A stretch of DNA of 64,000 nucleotides from Metellina segmentata (GCA_947359465.1 OX375878.1:82997627-83061626), one strand, 5' to 3'; counted from the stretch's first letter, positions 25,301 through 40,300 are shown. Made by a program: numbers and translations. The notes: generated by a model not told the origin, from the letters alone.

Positions 25301-28300
25301 GGTATAAATTCAACCCCCTTCCACTAATTTTCTTTAATAAATAATTCAATTAAATATTTATATTTTCGTAAGAGATTGTGCCGATTCACGCCGAATTCCC
25401 ATTTGGTAAGAAAATGTACTTTTGAAACATTTTTTTGGGAAAGCGCAAAAATCCTAATGATTTAACGCCTCTTGTTATGGAAAGGAAATGGACATCACTG
25501 CACATGGACACTATTTTTTATGCAAGTCATCTTACCTGTTTAGTTTTATCTTAATGGGAATTTAATAAATGGAAAAATGAATCTACTAGGTTTTATTAAA
25601 GGAAAGGAACCGATCAGAACTTTAAAAACCCAGCATATTGTAGCCATCGAAAATTGGGTTTTAAATTACTGAAAAAAAATCCAGATAGTTAATTGATCGC
25701 AGAAGTATTACATATATGAATGATCTGTTTACAAGTTAAAGTGTTTGAGATGTTTAGGCAAATCCTTTTTATCAATTATTTCAAAATGAATATTTTGAAG
25801 CTAGTGAATATTCTGCGTAATTTAAAATTGGATCATTTCAATTAAATTTGACATTCGCATAAAACGATATTCAACTAAAAAATTCCCCCAATACTATATA
25901 CCTACAATTATTTAATGTATTTGTTTTCGATAATTAGCCATTTTTATTTTTGTGGTTGTTATTTATGGTATTCGTTATTTTATGCATGGAATTAAATATT
26001 TTTTCTTGTGAAATAGGTTTTCTCATAAAAACTTAATATTTTCGAATTTGGTCTATCCAACCAGCAAATTTCCTGAAACATGGTCTCGGTATGGAAAGTT
26101 GAACATTTAGAACCGTGTGATTCACTTCAAAACACTGAAAATTGAGTCGTCTGATGACAGTTTCCATTGTCAATCAATGTCTGTGATTGTTAGATTTGGA
26201 TCCAGTTCGGTTTCTAAATTTTTTTTAGTTTGATATTGAAAATAATAAATTGTGTCGGACTCCAAGCTCAACATATGGCAAATGGAGTTTATAATTTGTA
26301 AAATTTAATCAACCCTCTTAACACCAGATATTTTTTTTTTATATTGATCGGGGTCATCAAATTTTTTGAAGTATCGAGAGGGGACATCGCACAAGAAGGT
26401 TAAGAAAGATGCGTTTGTACCGAAGATAGATGGAGAGTTTGCTTGAAAGACAATTGCTTCCGCTTCTTCAGATGCTTCTCATCTTTTCACCAATTGTGAT
26501 AATCATGTTTGGAAAGTAGCAGTACTGAAGTTTTCGTCATTTTGAACGGTTGGACGAGCAGTGGCGAGCGGCTACGAGACTCCGAAAAATCAGGTTCCGT
26601 GCTGCCTTCCCCAACCAACCCACTTTTTTTAGTTTTTCCCCCTTCCCCTCACTGCGCCCGGGGCCATTGAACCGACTCGCATGGTTTCCTCCCTGCTTTA
26701 CAGATATCTAGCGAACGCCTTTTGCAAAAAAGCAGAACATTCGCTGCTCCTCCTACCACAGCAATTGGTGGTTGTCTGGAATTGTGTGCTTTACAATTCC
26801 TGTGGACCATTTAAAGAAAGTGTCTTAAAATTTGTTTGTCGATATTTATCACCAGATATGGGAGTTGGGCATTGTTCTGAAACGGTTTTTTCTGGTCAAC
26901 TCCCTGTTTTTATTTTATGCCCGACTGTTTGTGAGAAATTCGTAAATTTGTTTTGTTCGTGGTTTTAATATTTTATCTTACTCTGGCAGTGTCCAGAGTG
27001 AGAATTATTTGAGTGTGCATATATTTCGTTGATTGTCATGAAATGACATTTGGGACTCGATGGTTATCATTTTGCTGGGTTGCGGAGACGAAGACGGCGA
27101 TTCTGTTCTTTTTATTATTCAGAGCTCTAAATCTCAAGTCCTTGAAAAGCTGTTGACATTTCGTTACAATTCTTGTACCTACTTCCTTGACCTTTATGAT
27201 TGCAAGGTGGTTGTGTCTAGGGTTACGCAATTAATCAGATCATTAATTAATACAGAGGATTCTTGGTCTCCGTGTATTTGATCAAAATACTAATCCGTTT
27301 CTCAATGAATCTGGGACACCGAATTCAATGTTTCCCAACTCCCAAGCTGTTTTCTTTCAAATTAAAAGTTAATTCTTGGTGGTTTTTCCAAACAATTTCC
27401 AGGCAAGTATGACTGCAGTTTACAAAAATTTGTACTCCGATTACTTTGAAGTAACCTGCAAATACGTTCATTCCATTAGACTTAAATAGCTGATACGGCT
27501 TTTGCTGCTTCAAACCCAAACATCCTTCAGCTTTCAAAGTGATGTACTCCTGTGTATAAAATTTGGATTATGCTGCAAATTAAATCGTAATAGAAGCTCC
27601 ATTAAAATTCTTATCTTAAAGATTTCGGTGAAAAAAATAATAATTTTCTTTCTAGGAACTGTAAATTAATATGAATTTTTATAAATTAATGAAATTTATT
27701 TTTTCTTTTGGTATATGAAACGCACTTTTTTTGCACATTTTGTCCATTCTCCGTTTTGACGTAGTGGAAAAGGTAATTTTTTCCCAAAAATTTCAATTCA
27801 AAATTTTACTGAGTATGTTTTCCATATTGAGTAGAAAACATACTTTCCTTCACTGTTTCAGTCGTCAAATACGTTGTGTAAACGTTAATGTTTGTTTCGT
27901 ACAATGCAGTTAATTCTTCGTGTCCAAACACAGATATAACCGTCAAATGTAGTTCTGTTTGTCTGAACGGTCATTTTTTTGTGACACCCTGTGGTCCAAA
28001 ATATGCTTGAAAAGTCAAATTTGGCGAAAAATTTATGTGTCGGAGAGTTAAGTTTTCTCAGTGCTGGTTTGTAACTTTTGGAGCTCATATTTCCGATTCA
28101 GTAAAAGAACCATCCGTTGTGAAATAAAAACTTGTGGCGAAAGACTCATCGAAGCGTGTAAAATAATTATCATAAGCCATTGTTGACGTAGAAGTTCTTG
28201 TTCTTTCAACTACGGTGGCGCTCCCCCAGCGCAGTTTAAAAATAATCACACGCGCCTTACGTTCTCCGCAGTCCTTCCTCTCCGGCGTATTGATTGAGTC

Positions 28301-31300
28301 CTCTTGACTTTTCCGCCTCTCCTTTCACATCACAACGAGATAAAGACTGCAGGATTAGCCTTTTGGTTACGATGACCGCGGTCGTCTCTTTGGTTGGAGT
28401 TCCTTTCGTTCTCCCTCCTTTTAATCAGCGGTCCATTTTTTTTTGTCTATTGCTAATGTGATAAGGTAGATCAACCTTTTGTTCCGTCCTGCCATTCAAA
28501 GTTTTCTACCGTTCCGTATTTTGTATTCGTTGACACATTTTTGCGGAATGCCGTCGTCAGAAAATAACCGCAATGGCCCCTGCCGTTTGCTAAGTTCTGG
28601 ATCGCTCAATGTGACAACCCTTTTGTTCCGAGTGGTACCATATGTACCTTAAATATTTAAAATTACATCAACGGTTATGTTTTTTAATTTGTGCAAATAA
28701 AATACTGAGAAGTCTATTTTATCATTTCTTTCATGATGGCACACGTCTGTACCACACTCCGCCACCCACTGCCGACCAACCGGCATAGTGGTTAAGGTGT
28801 TAGCCTCTAGATCGGAAGGTTCCTGATTCGAATCCGGGTCCGGGCATGGATGTTTGTAAGCGTATGGTGTAGAGGCGGCTGGTGCACCTTAAATCTGTGG
28901 TGGCTGAAAGTCCTCTCATTGGGTTGGTGTGGACGTTTTAAGAGTGGGGTGCCATCTCAGGTGTTGGCTCTCGTCATCTAACCGTGGTTCAAAATTACGA
29001 GGTCGTCAATAGCCCTCTGTGTTGCTGTAGTACGACGTTAACTAAAAATTACCAATTACCGCCACCCACTCGAATAAATAATTCTATTTTCAAAATAAAA
29101 AACAATCTAATTTGGCTTCTAAGTATCCAAACTATACCGTTAATCGCATGCATGGGCTCGAATATTAGGATGCGTTCAGTGTATCAAACAAATCCCATCG
29201 TAAGAATCATAATAGAGACCTTCTCATTTTTTTAAATGCAAGGTCCATGATTGAATCGCACTCTTTGGTGAAGTAGAATAATACGGCCCCCACTTCCATG
29301 TAATTTTACAAGTTGAGATTTTATTTCCGACTTAAGTTTATAGTGCTGATAGAATATGCTCATTAATGATGTTTTCAAAAGTTTTATAGTTGCTGAACGG
29401 TATTTAAAGAGCAAACGGGTAGAAATTCCTTTTCGAGAAGGGAGAGAAGTTTTTATGGCTGTTTTAATCAAGCTTATTCAATCAGTTTTCTAGCAATTTG
29501 AAAAATAAACTAAATAAAAAAAAAATGCCGAGAGGAATTCTTTAGTTCTGTGTTCTTTAGTATCCGCTGAAATAGATAATTAATTGACCGGAAATTGTTT
29601 ATGCCAAGAAAATTGAGGGGGAAAGTTACAATACTTATTAGAAAAAATTCAATTAAGGTAAGGTAATTTTAAATAATGTCGTACTAGAGCAACACAACGG
29701 GCAACAGAAAAAATTCAAAAGAAAGATGTGTGTAAATTGCGCTGGGGATTAAAATTTTGTCAGAAGTATTCTTTCTCCCTTTTCCCCTAAATAATATACT
29801 TCCCCTGATTTCTTAAGTAATTTTAAAATGTCTGAAACAAACTAATATATAAAAGCTATTGTCGTCAACTAGCTAATCCTAACGGTCGTTTGTGTTCGAA
29901 AAATTTCTGTATTTTTTTTTGCTTTTGTTTTTTTAGCAAAAAGAAGAAAAAAAATATGAACTGTCGATGAACAGACACTTAAAAAAGAAAATACTTCCAA
30001 GTTTTAAAAAAAACGTAGTTTTAAAGTTTTTTTGTTTCATAAAGTTTTGAAAATTAGAATTGAAGAACTATGGATGGGTTAAAATAAAGGTGCAAAAAAT
30101 GCCAAACTGTGTTGTGTGTTGAAGTAACTCAACATTTTCTGAACAGTTTTTACCCAAATAGTATGTCTGCAATTCCTCGCCTATTAAAATCTGTAAACAC
30201 ACAGCGATAAATCTTTTCCAACTCCTTTACGTAGTCGCAGCGCTGCGAGCGATTTGGTCGTGTCACGCTTTTGTATGCTTTACGATTTTTCTGGCAACCC
30301 CCTACCTTTTTCTGCGCGCTGCTACTCTTGGCAGCTGGGTGCGAGGTAGTTAGACCATTCCAAAAACGAGGCGGGAAGGCAGCGGAGTTTGCGGCTGACA
30401 CAGATTTTGGGTTGGAGTTACTACCTGTTTCAGTTTCTACTCCAGATACGCGCTTGTTTTCGAACGGTTTTTCATCTGCTTTTTCGAAAAGCAAATTAAT
30501 TTGGAAGGGTGAGGCGTTTGTCTCTGAGTGGAATTCCATGTTTCCCCATGTGTTTGAATTTTTGATTCTGTTTGGAAATTTTTAATGGGTGGTTCTCGAC
30601 TTCTCAATGCGATCAATTACTCGATTCCCTGGTTTCGATGGATACCATATTTGTTGCCGAACATTTCCTTTGTTATGAAACTTGAAACTGTCACCCATTT
30701 TTAGTATTATAAATTTTATATCCAAAGTTTTAAACACAGCTCTGTGCCATTTATATTACGGTCTCAAACTTTGATTCAACAATGTTCTCATTTTAATTCC
30801 AGGTGACGAATTATTATTATTTTTGACCGATAATCAGTTTTATTTATCGATATGGAAATCGATCGGATTTTTAAAAGTAAATTCTTCAGCGTTAAACTTT
30901 TAACAAAATGGGAATCGTTAAATCTTTTGTGCAAAAAAAATTTCTAATCTTTGTGACGGGGTATCATTTTATTGAAACGTTCACCAATTGCGTTCATATT
31001 TAACAAACTTTTTCGCGTGGTTTTGTGTTTTGGCGGCAGTACTTATTTCCCGAAACTTTCTCGTTTAATCGCTGCAAATGCGGTCAGAAAATATGCATTT
31101 GGCGATTTTATGATCTGCGTAGTGGTGTGTGTCAATCTCTTCACCAACCCTATTTCCTATTGATCGGAGGCCTCGGTTCCGCTTTCCTGTGTCGCTCATC
31201 TCCCTCTTCCCATTCCACTGAGCCACCGTTGTGCTCAGGGGTGGGCAGTTTGATCGACCCCCCCCCCCCAATGACGCTGTGAAGACAGTTTTAAGTGGTA

Positions 31301-34300
31301 TCATCTCTGAAAATAGTTTTTTTTTTGTGCAAATGAAGATGAATCGGGCAGACTGGAAAAGTGGCATGGATTGGAGAACATACGTGTATCACAAATTATT
31401 TGACTACCTAGAATTCTCAATGTAACAAACTTTCGTACAGATTTAGTGGAACTTAGTTTATGTTCTGCCGCCAAAATATAAAAAATTTCGCAGTTTTTAT
31501 CGAAAAGTTCGTTGATTCACCAGTTAGCCTAGGAATCAAATCTGGAATTTGCATGACCGAATATGTTTGAGCTTAATTTGGTTGTTTAAAAAATATTCTG
31601 ATTGTTGTGGCTATTAACCTGAAATAAAATTTTGAAACTTACAAATTTTAACCGATGTATAATTTAATCTTTAAAATGTATGGTAATAGTTCGCGAAATC
31701 TGAATGAGTGAATACTTGTGCAGATTCAGTTTAACCGCTTTATTCAAAAATGCGTTTTTACTGTAGCAGGTATGTTGAAATCTGCATATGGCTTGACTTA
31801 GAAACTATTTCGTACTTTTCTAGCTGATTAAGTATTGAAATATAAAGAGTAATTTTAATTGGATGCAAGGTTGAATAGTTGATTAAAGAAAGGCTAAATT
31901 CTGTGCCTCAAAAAAGTAGTACGCATAAGCATGTCGTTTCGCTATTAGAAGGCTTGCCCTTATGGTTCATGTCAATATCTCCAATTTAATGTTTTTCCAT
32001 CATAAGTTTTCAATTAATTTAATCGAGTTTGATTCATGAAGTGCACTGCTTTTATTCCGGACGGGATTTGAGTTGCACTTCCTCCCACGTGTGATATTGA
32101 AGTCTACTATATCTAAAAACCTTGTGTTCATGAAATACTAAACAGTATGTTTTTAGAAAACTTAAACACTAGTCAAATTTGAGTTGAATTGGAACAAATT
32201 TCACTTCTTTCTGTGTGCCTTTAATTCATTGTTGCAATGTCCGAAACTAGAATTTATTTTAGTGCTTGTAACTAACGAGTCGAGTTAAGCATGGCATCAA
32301 ATCGTAGTCAAACGAAAAAATAACTAAAGTTCCTGTTATATAAACGAAAATCTTGGATTGATTTTTTTAATCACAAATAGAACTGATCATTTCAAGTTTC
32401 TATTGCTAAAAAAGAAAATACGAAATCGAATCATGGCGGAGTTCATGGAAATGTAATTATCTCCCGAATTTAAAAAGCGATGACTGAACAAAAAATAAAA
32501 TAATTAAAATCAGTAACCCTGTTATGTGGGTTAAGAAATGAATGCCTTGACAAAATGGTTTTGTGTTGTGATGGGAACGCGTGGCGGAAAATTCCGACTC
32601 ATTCAACGTGTTATTCATTCCCGTAACTGCAATGGCGCGAAAACGCAGTTCTGTACTTATCGACCGCACGTTTCTGCCCGCGCTGCTTCAGGAACATGTT
32701 ATCCTGTGTTCGACTTTCGATCTGATACGCGATTACTTTGTCATACTGTGCTGGAGAAGTTTCCTTTTCTCTCGACATAGTTTCCCCTACCAGAATGATA
32801 TTTATTTTAAACTGAGCTGCATTCGATCAAGTCACTGTTCTCTGTTCTGCTTAGTGAAAGGAGGAAAAGAGCAGTAAAAATAAAATATCGTGGTAAAAGC
32901 GCGCCAATAGACTACACTGATTATTCTCTGTAGTCGCGGTTCCGTTGCTTACGATGTTACTGTGTATATAGATAGCTTTTTTTGGGAATTTGATGTTCTT
33001 TGTGGTCTCTGTTAAAAAAACTATTGAGATTAAATTAACTCTAAAATTTTTTTTTTGGCGACAGATTTTACTTGTTTTATTTTAATTTTCAACACTTAAC
33101 TAAACATTAAAATACTTTTTTATCGGCAGTAAAATTATGAATAAATATACACAAGAAATTTAAAAATGCAAAATTGTTCCATTCAAAATAATCTCATGAA
33201 ATTAAAGATATGCATGTTGCACAATTGTTAGAATGCATATCATGTGATGGGAAAAAATAATTATGTTCAAAATAAAACGTTTTTTATTTAAAAAAAATTT
33301 ATTTACCAAATGAGAAAGCTAAACGTTGATGGGTTTTTTATGAAAGTTTTGCAAGCTTAAATCACACCCCATATCCAAGAATTGGGCTAAACATTTTAAA
33401 ATGTATTAGCCTTAGGAAAAAGTTATCAATTTCTGGTGTGTAGTTTTCAATATCGTGTACCCATTTATTTACCAATTATCCTTCTGTTTCCATCTCAAGT
33501 ATAAAATTGTACATACCATAACACTTAGCTTAATTGTGTGGCAATTTCTGATTTCTATTCATACCCAAGCCATTGTTATTTATTAAATTTAAGTTGGAAT
33601 TTTTATACCACTCTAGATTAGAAGTTCCTTTCACTTTTTCAATGCATGCTGTATTTTGTTAGGTAATGTAAAAAACTTATAAGGTTACAAGTTTAGTAGA
33701 ATGTTTGAGTAGCTCTAAAGCAGTAGTTTTCAACCTTTGTAACCACACCTGTTAGCACAACAGCCTGGTAAATTCTTGTTTTATAAGACAAAGACCGGTT
33801 CCAACAAATTTACTCATCGATTTAAAAAATTTTAAATTCTTAAATTAAATTAGCAGAAGTTTATCACAAAAGAGTATTTTACACATGTATACAGACTGGC
33901 ATATAAGAGCATTACAGGACTAAATTCTATCTGGTAGTGCATTGTAGTATATTTATTGCGTCATAGGGGCACCTTCAATATGAGATTTCTTGACACCGAA
34001 ATTAAACAAGGTACCCATGTTTCGAAACAAGCATTTACATTTTAAAAATACAAACTCGAAGAAACAGTGGTCAGTATTAAATTTTAGAACCCATATAGAC
34101 TCTGGAACTTGAAAATAATTTATGTGGGAGAATTTTCTTTATATTTCTTGCTTATTGATTGGTGACATTTGCTACAAATGAACAGATGAAAAAAAAATAT
34201 ATATTCCGGATCAGAGCCACATCTGACACATTCATAAATATTATCCTCAGAATATTTCCACTATGAAATATTTATTTAAAAAAAATGCTTAGCAAATAAA

Positions 34301-37300
34301 CATGACAGACTCCAGAAGAACCTCTCCCAGCCCAGTATAATTGATGCTAGGTACAGGGTTGCAGTCTGAGCATTGAGATATGTTGCTCTAAAGTAAGTCC
34401 TGAAAGATTAAGTGTTGTCAGAATTATTCTCTAGTTTGATATCACCTTTTCCCAATCTTAAAACTTGAAAGTAGTTTATATTGAAAGAAGATATTTTAAA
34501 AGTGTTGTAACATATATCTACTAAGTAGGCTTTCTGAAGAAGATTAAGGGGACTTGGAAACTTAAATCACTAATAGAATAAAAGTATATCAATTTTAAAG
34601 TTTTCATAAATAGTGTGTGGTTCCCAATAAATTAATTTATTGTGGTTAAAGCATTTTCAGCCTTTGGTTTCATCAAAACATTCTTAAATCAGGTCATTAA
34701 TATGTTTTCAATTTTTAGCGGATCCTGAGCAAGGATCGTGGGAAAGTGGACTCTCTTATGAAAGCCGATCCCTCTTGTTTAAAGCAGTGCACAATTTAAT
34801 GGAAAGGTTAGTTAAATATAACTTTATACTGTGAATAAAAATTTTATGAGATAAATCTGTTTAGTTATGTATGATAAAAATTTAAACCATTATTTTTCTT
34901 TAGGAGTTTACTGTCACGGGGCTTTTCAAGAGTTCATAAATGGTTTGTGCAGCCTTATGATGGTAGTGAGAAGAGCATTAGGAGGTAATTTTGCATATTG
35001 ATCTTTATGTTCATTTTGAAACATTGGTATTTATAAAATTAATCATTTAAATCATGTCTTGCTTTTTTAAAATTTCAATGCCATGTGGAAATGCATTTTA
35101 TTTCATATGTTTAATTTAAGGGTTACGAATTTCATGTTGACCTATTTTTAAAAGGTTGTCTCGTAGAAACTAGGTTTTAAATCTATGATTTTCCCAAGTA
35201 TGAGTCAGATGATTCATCTCAGCATAAATTAAAAAAATTATCCAGGAAATATTGAAAATTCCCTGGTTTTATGCACCAAGGCATTTTTCAATTACCTTTG
35301 TTGTCAATTAATTGAAAAAATTATCTATGTCCTTTATGGACATAGCCTATGCATTAAAATAATATTAAATATTTTCCTTCCAGCCCCCAACTCTCTTTTA
35401 CATTCAACTTCTTTATCCATGGTGAAAGTACAGTATGTGCTAGTGTGGATGTAAGACAACGAATACCAGTGTGTCAACTCACACGTCAGCACCTATCTTT
35501 AGCACAAGGAAGTCTCTCTGGACTAAAAGGTAAAAAGATGTATTTCTGGAATTTTATATGCTCGAAAGTCTTTATTTTTAACTTTTGTAATTAAGCATGC
35601 TATTTAGTAGATTTAAAAAAAAAAACTCATTTAAAAACTTTATTTAAAATTTTTTGTATATTCATAAAATGTATATTTCTAATTTCTACTGTTTTTCGTA
35701 GTGATACTTTGCCCTTCCGGAATGGCAGGCACATTGACAGGGCAGAGCTACAAAGACGATTTAACCACACAAAGGTTACTGAGTGAATGGAATAATTTTT
35801 ATCCTGTTCGAACCAAAAGCACGAAAGATTTACCTGTGGATGATGATCATGTCATGTCTGTTGTGGAAGTCATTGTTGGTTAGTTGTGCATTTGTCATTC
35901 GTGTCTTTTGAATCTCATCACTTTTTTGCTTAAGACTTCTGGTTTGATGATTTGCTCTTATTTTTCTGAGTAAGATGCTTATGACCTAAAAGTTTAAAGT
36001 TTAGAAACAGTAATTTCACTTCAGTTTGAGATATGTATCTTATTTTCAGCCTTTCAATGTATACTTTTATTTACGTACTGCTGCCATGCACGCTATAAAC
36101 TTGAAAATAATATAGAATGCGACTGAATGAAACATCTTATTTTTTCCATTGTTGTTTATTTTTTTGCATATCCTACACAAGGTGAATCTTATAATTAGTC
36201 TCTTGTTAAAAAGCATGACTAGAGTGATGTTTATTTCATATGTAACATGTGCTAGGTATTTAAAATTTCTTGGATTTTTTGTGAGTATTTGAAAACATTG
36301 CAGTGAAAAAGTATTGCTGCTTCGAATTTCTGTTTCATTTTTACTATCTTTATCACTTAATCTATTTCTTTATGTAATACTGGCCAGCCTTGATGGAGTT
36401 TTTTTAATACTGTATTTATATCAATTTCAGGAGGGATAAAAATGCGATACCCATCCAGTTACATACTTGTCACTGAGTTTGATGAAAACGCAGCTCTTGG
36501 ACAAAATTCGGGTGTTCCTCAGTTCTCCTCTTTTAGTCACTCATCTTCCAGCTTTTGTGCTTCCCAGCAAAAGACTTCCTTATTAACTGGTGTACTCACA
36601 CCCCCTACATCTCCATGTGACCTTTCCTCCATGACTAATTCTGCATATAGAGGACATCCTTTGGGATCATCAAGTGAAATGTTTGTTGAAAACTATTCTA
36701 CCAATGCAGGACTTTCTACTGCTTGGAAGATAAAAGAAGCTGTTTGGCAAGACAGTGCTTTGCAGGGGAGAAAACAGGCTTCCGAAGGCAGCGAACAAGC
36801 TGGAATTTGGGATTTTAGTGATCCCTCATCATTAGTCAGATGTGATTGCTCAAGGTATTTAATCTTAAATATTTTAGTTTACCTATTATTGTTAATGAAT
36901 TATTCATTTTGTGTCATCTTATCGTCTTATATATGCTTATTATGTGGCCCTTTATTTGTCACAAATTGTGGTGTGGAGTGAAGGTTAATGTTAAATGCTA
37001 TGACACCTATAAAGTTCTCTTCCAGATGTGTCGTATTTTATGAAAAGGATTAAATGTTGAGAAAAAGTTTGAGTGCTTTCCATTGTACTCGTATGATGTA
37101 ACTCGATATATTTAGCCTCTTCAGATGTACTTATTTTCTATAAATGAATTAATTCCATTATATTGTTATGAATTCATGGTTTTATGTTTTTAGGTCAAAA
37201 ACTGTAAAGCAAGAAAATTCAAATAGTGTAAAGATGCCTACAAGTACAAGTTCTTCAAGTCCAGCTGTTACAACTTCTAGCCTACCTGTGTCTGTCGATA

Positions 37301-40300
37301 GTCCAAGTAGTACAACAAATGCTAGCAGCACTACCAATGCAGCTCGAAAGACAGAAAAATCTGATAAACAAAAACAGCAAACACGCTATAGGACATCAAT
37401 ACCTTTTCACAAACGTAGTGCTTTTGATAGTTCTGAAATAGACAGCTTAGCTGCATCATCTGCATTTGTTATGAACTCGGTGCCTGGGACTACAGTACCG
37501 AGCAGTGTTAATACAAACTTTCAGTTCAAAGGTTTGAATCAGTCATTGCGCTCCTCTACTCCAAGCGGCCTTCCACAATTGCATACATCAGTTGTCCAGC
37601 CATCCTCACTAGGTTCTCCCCCTCCGGATGCTCCTCTTCCGGATGGCACAAACTCACAATCAACTGAACCTGCAATGCCTACATTGTCTCCGCATCCTCC
37701 TTCAGTGAAGGAAGAAGAGACCACCCCATCAGAATCTCAGGACCAAAGTTTAGCCACCCAAAGTCCAAATGCCACATCTGATAGCAACAAGGAAAAGACA
37801 ACAAATGATTCGGTATAGTAAAATACTTGATTATCTGCAAATTTAATAATAACATACTCCCCAAATAAAGGTGTGTATGGTTTTTAAATTTTTACAGATG
37901 GGGATTCGAATTATTCTATCAATTATATATTTTTTTAAAATTCCTATAGTTACTGGTGCTATTCCTTTTAGATGCTACTTTAATTTCAAGATTTACAGGG
38001 AAACTTTTAACAGCTTTATAGTAATTATGTAACCATTATTAAGTTGTAAGTAATTAATATAGTGTTTGTATTTTTGGTCGCCATTTGATCCATGTATGCC
38101 AAAGTAATTTAACATTAGAATAAATATGTCTATTAAATCTGATATCTATTAAATAGACTCCTTAAAAATATCACTCCATATGAGAAAGAAATTCTGCCTG
38201 TAATCTTATTGAACAAATGTGAATGTTCGTGTTTCATTTACAATCCTTAAGACGTTGTTTGTGGTACAGTATAATTATATCGTGTATTTTTGTGAATTAA
38301 TATAATTTTTCTTCATCAATTCATTTATAAAATGATCAATTTCCTAATCTAAGAAGGGCTGTGGTTATCCAGTCCGTAGTTACAGATCAGCAAAAAGAGG
38401 ATTGTGACATCGAAACTTAATCATGGGAACTGGTGCACTTTGTTGTGGCCTCAAATGTCCTCACATTGGCATGGTGTGGAGGTTTAATGAGTGGCCACCT
38501 ACTCGGATGTTAACCTCTACATCTACCCATGGTTCAAAATTACGAGGATTTGTCCCGAGATCTTAACCTTTGAAATCGATCCTGGACCATTGCCAATAGT
38601 CTATTATGTTGCTCAGTTCTATGTAAATTCAACTGCCTTCCTAATCTGAACGTAATGCATGGTGATCTCCTTCCATAACCATATCTAGTCTCCTTTTATC
38701 TTGAAATTCCTTTTACTTCTCTCGACTGATAACTATTCACAAGGACTATTTTCTATGTGTACAGAGATGCCAACCTGTGCTGGAACTTTTCAGTAGTGCC
38801 AAAGTAAAAATTCGTCGTTTTCAGTAGTCAAGTAAAAGTTTAAGAAATCGGCTTACATAACACGCATATATCATTAATTCAAATATTTAATTACAAATTT
38901 GAAACATATATGCAACACATTATATTATTTATAATTAGTAAAGTATATCATACATGAAAACATATATAGGACCAATAATTGTGTATGAAAGAATAACATA
39001 AAAAACATTTAATAACTAAATTTAAGCACTCTCCCATTTACAAAAAAATATATAATAATGAAAAAAATAGTGAAATAAGTAAACTAATTGATGTGCTGTG
39101 AAAAATATAAATAAAATTAAATTTTTCCGTAGAAAAATCCTCAATTCCGTAATTTATAGTACCCGATTCACTTCCGTAGAAACTACAGAGAATCTGTAGT
39201 AGTTAGCATCTCTGTGTGTTGTGAACAGATAAGAAATAAGATTTCTCAGACCTTAATCTGTTATATATGTACACTTTCACAACATGTTTATCTCGGGATA
39301 TTATCAGTAAATAATATTTCATTGCAGTACCTAGAGTAAAGGTTCTGGGTTTTAATTTTTTTAAAGGTTCTAAAATTTTAATCACTGCCATTGTGTGCAA
39401 AAATTAAGTGAAAGCATTAAACACTAGGCTTTATGTAAAAATCACCTGGATTTATAATAGGCAATACAGGCCCTATCTCACGTTGTGTGAGCATTGGATC
39501 TGGAAGGTTAAATAAGAAAATATTAATATCTGTAGTAAATCTTTTATTTTTTATTTATATATATATATATATATATATTTCTAAAACAACAAAACATTCA
39601 TAAAAATTATTTTTTAGGTGTCGTCTCCTTTTCAAACAAATGGAATGGTAGAAAACATTAAAACCGAAATAAAATCTGAAGAATCTCCATGTTCGCAAAG
39701 CAACGCAACAAGTAATAATAGTTGGACCCCTGGGGCGCCAGAAGACACCAAACCAGCACCAGGTTCGTCAACACCTGCCCCACCTAACATGCCTGTTCAA
39801 GGATTGAAAAGACCATCATTAGCTGTTTGTTCTCATGAGGATCCACATGATGAATTAGTTATGGATGGCTTGTTGTACGACTATACATTCCTGAATAGCT
39901 CCCTATGGTAATTATTGTGCTGGTTTTTTTTTTTAATTTATTTATTATTATTTTTTATTTATTTTTGCTGATTACAGATATAGGGAAAGTAAAGTTTATG
40001 TTCAGGCTGTCTACCATGAACATTCATAATTTGTATTTCAATTTTAAGTGCTGTTACCTTTTGCTACACATAAAGTTTTCTAAAATTTTTGGTTGTCCAG
40101 AAAAACTTGTGTAATTGTTTCATAAACTTCTACTTTTATATATGGCAATGTCATTATACCTTTTTCGCTTTGTATGTATACACATTTCTTTTAGAACAAT
40201 GAATTACATAGGTTTGGCTTTACCAAGTTTACATTTGAGTCGAGTGGTTTTGAAGAAGTTTTTAAACGACAAGATAGGTTGAAATATAAGCTAAGTATTT

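Larger units (their letters stand above)
16557..34718 (+). other. MED13 intron 2 (18.2 kb, with GC-richer islands)
   Basis: The longest intron; host of SINEs, a foldback MITE, Helitron-like pieces and a hAT MITE listed separately. Against the AT-rich background, blocks near 20440-21200, 26530-26720, 28200-28640, 30220-30540, 31010-31280 and 32560-32720 are rich in CpG and pyrimidine tracts and could be regulatory (inference). The reading frames in them match no family I know. 17,000-20,400 looks featureless. Confidence 0.7.

Noticed and set aside
28785..28852. A tRNA gene with good box A and box B
   Set aside because: The anticodon arm pairs poorly and the downstream body is the shared SINE body.
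30150..30585. Overlapping reading frames on both strands in intron 2
   Set aside because: They arise from a GC-richer block with few stops; no domain or motif is recognisable in either strand.
35701..35883. A free-standing small gene starting at 35701
   Set aside because: It is MED13 exon 6 read through its donor; the phase and sequence fit the neighbouring exons.
37813..37818. MED13 ending at the TAG at 37816
   Set aside because: GTATAG is the splice donor; exon 9 continues in phase, with conserved MED13 sequence for over 1,300 further codons.
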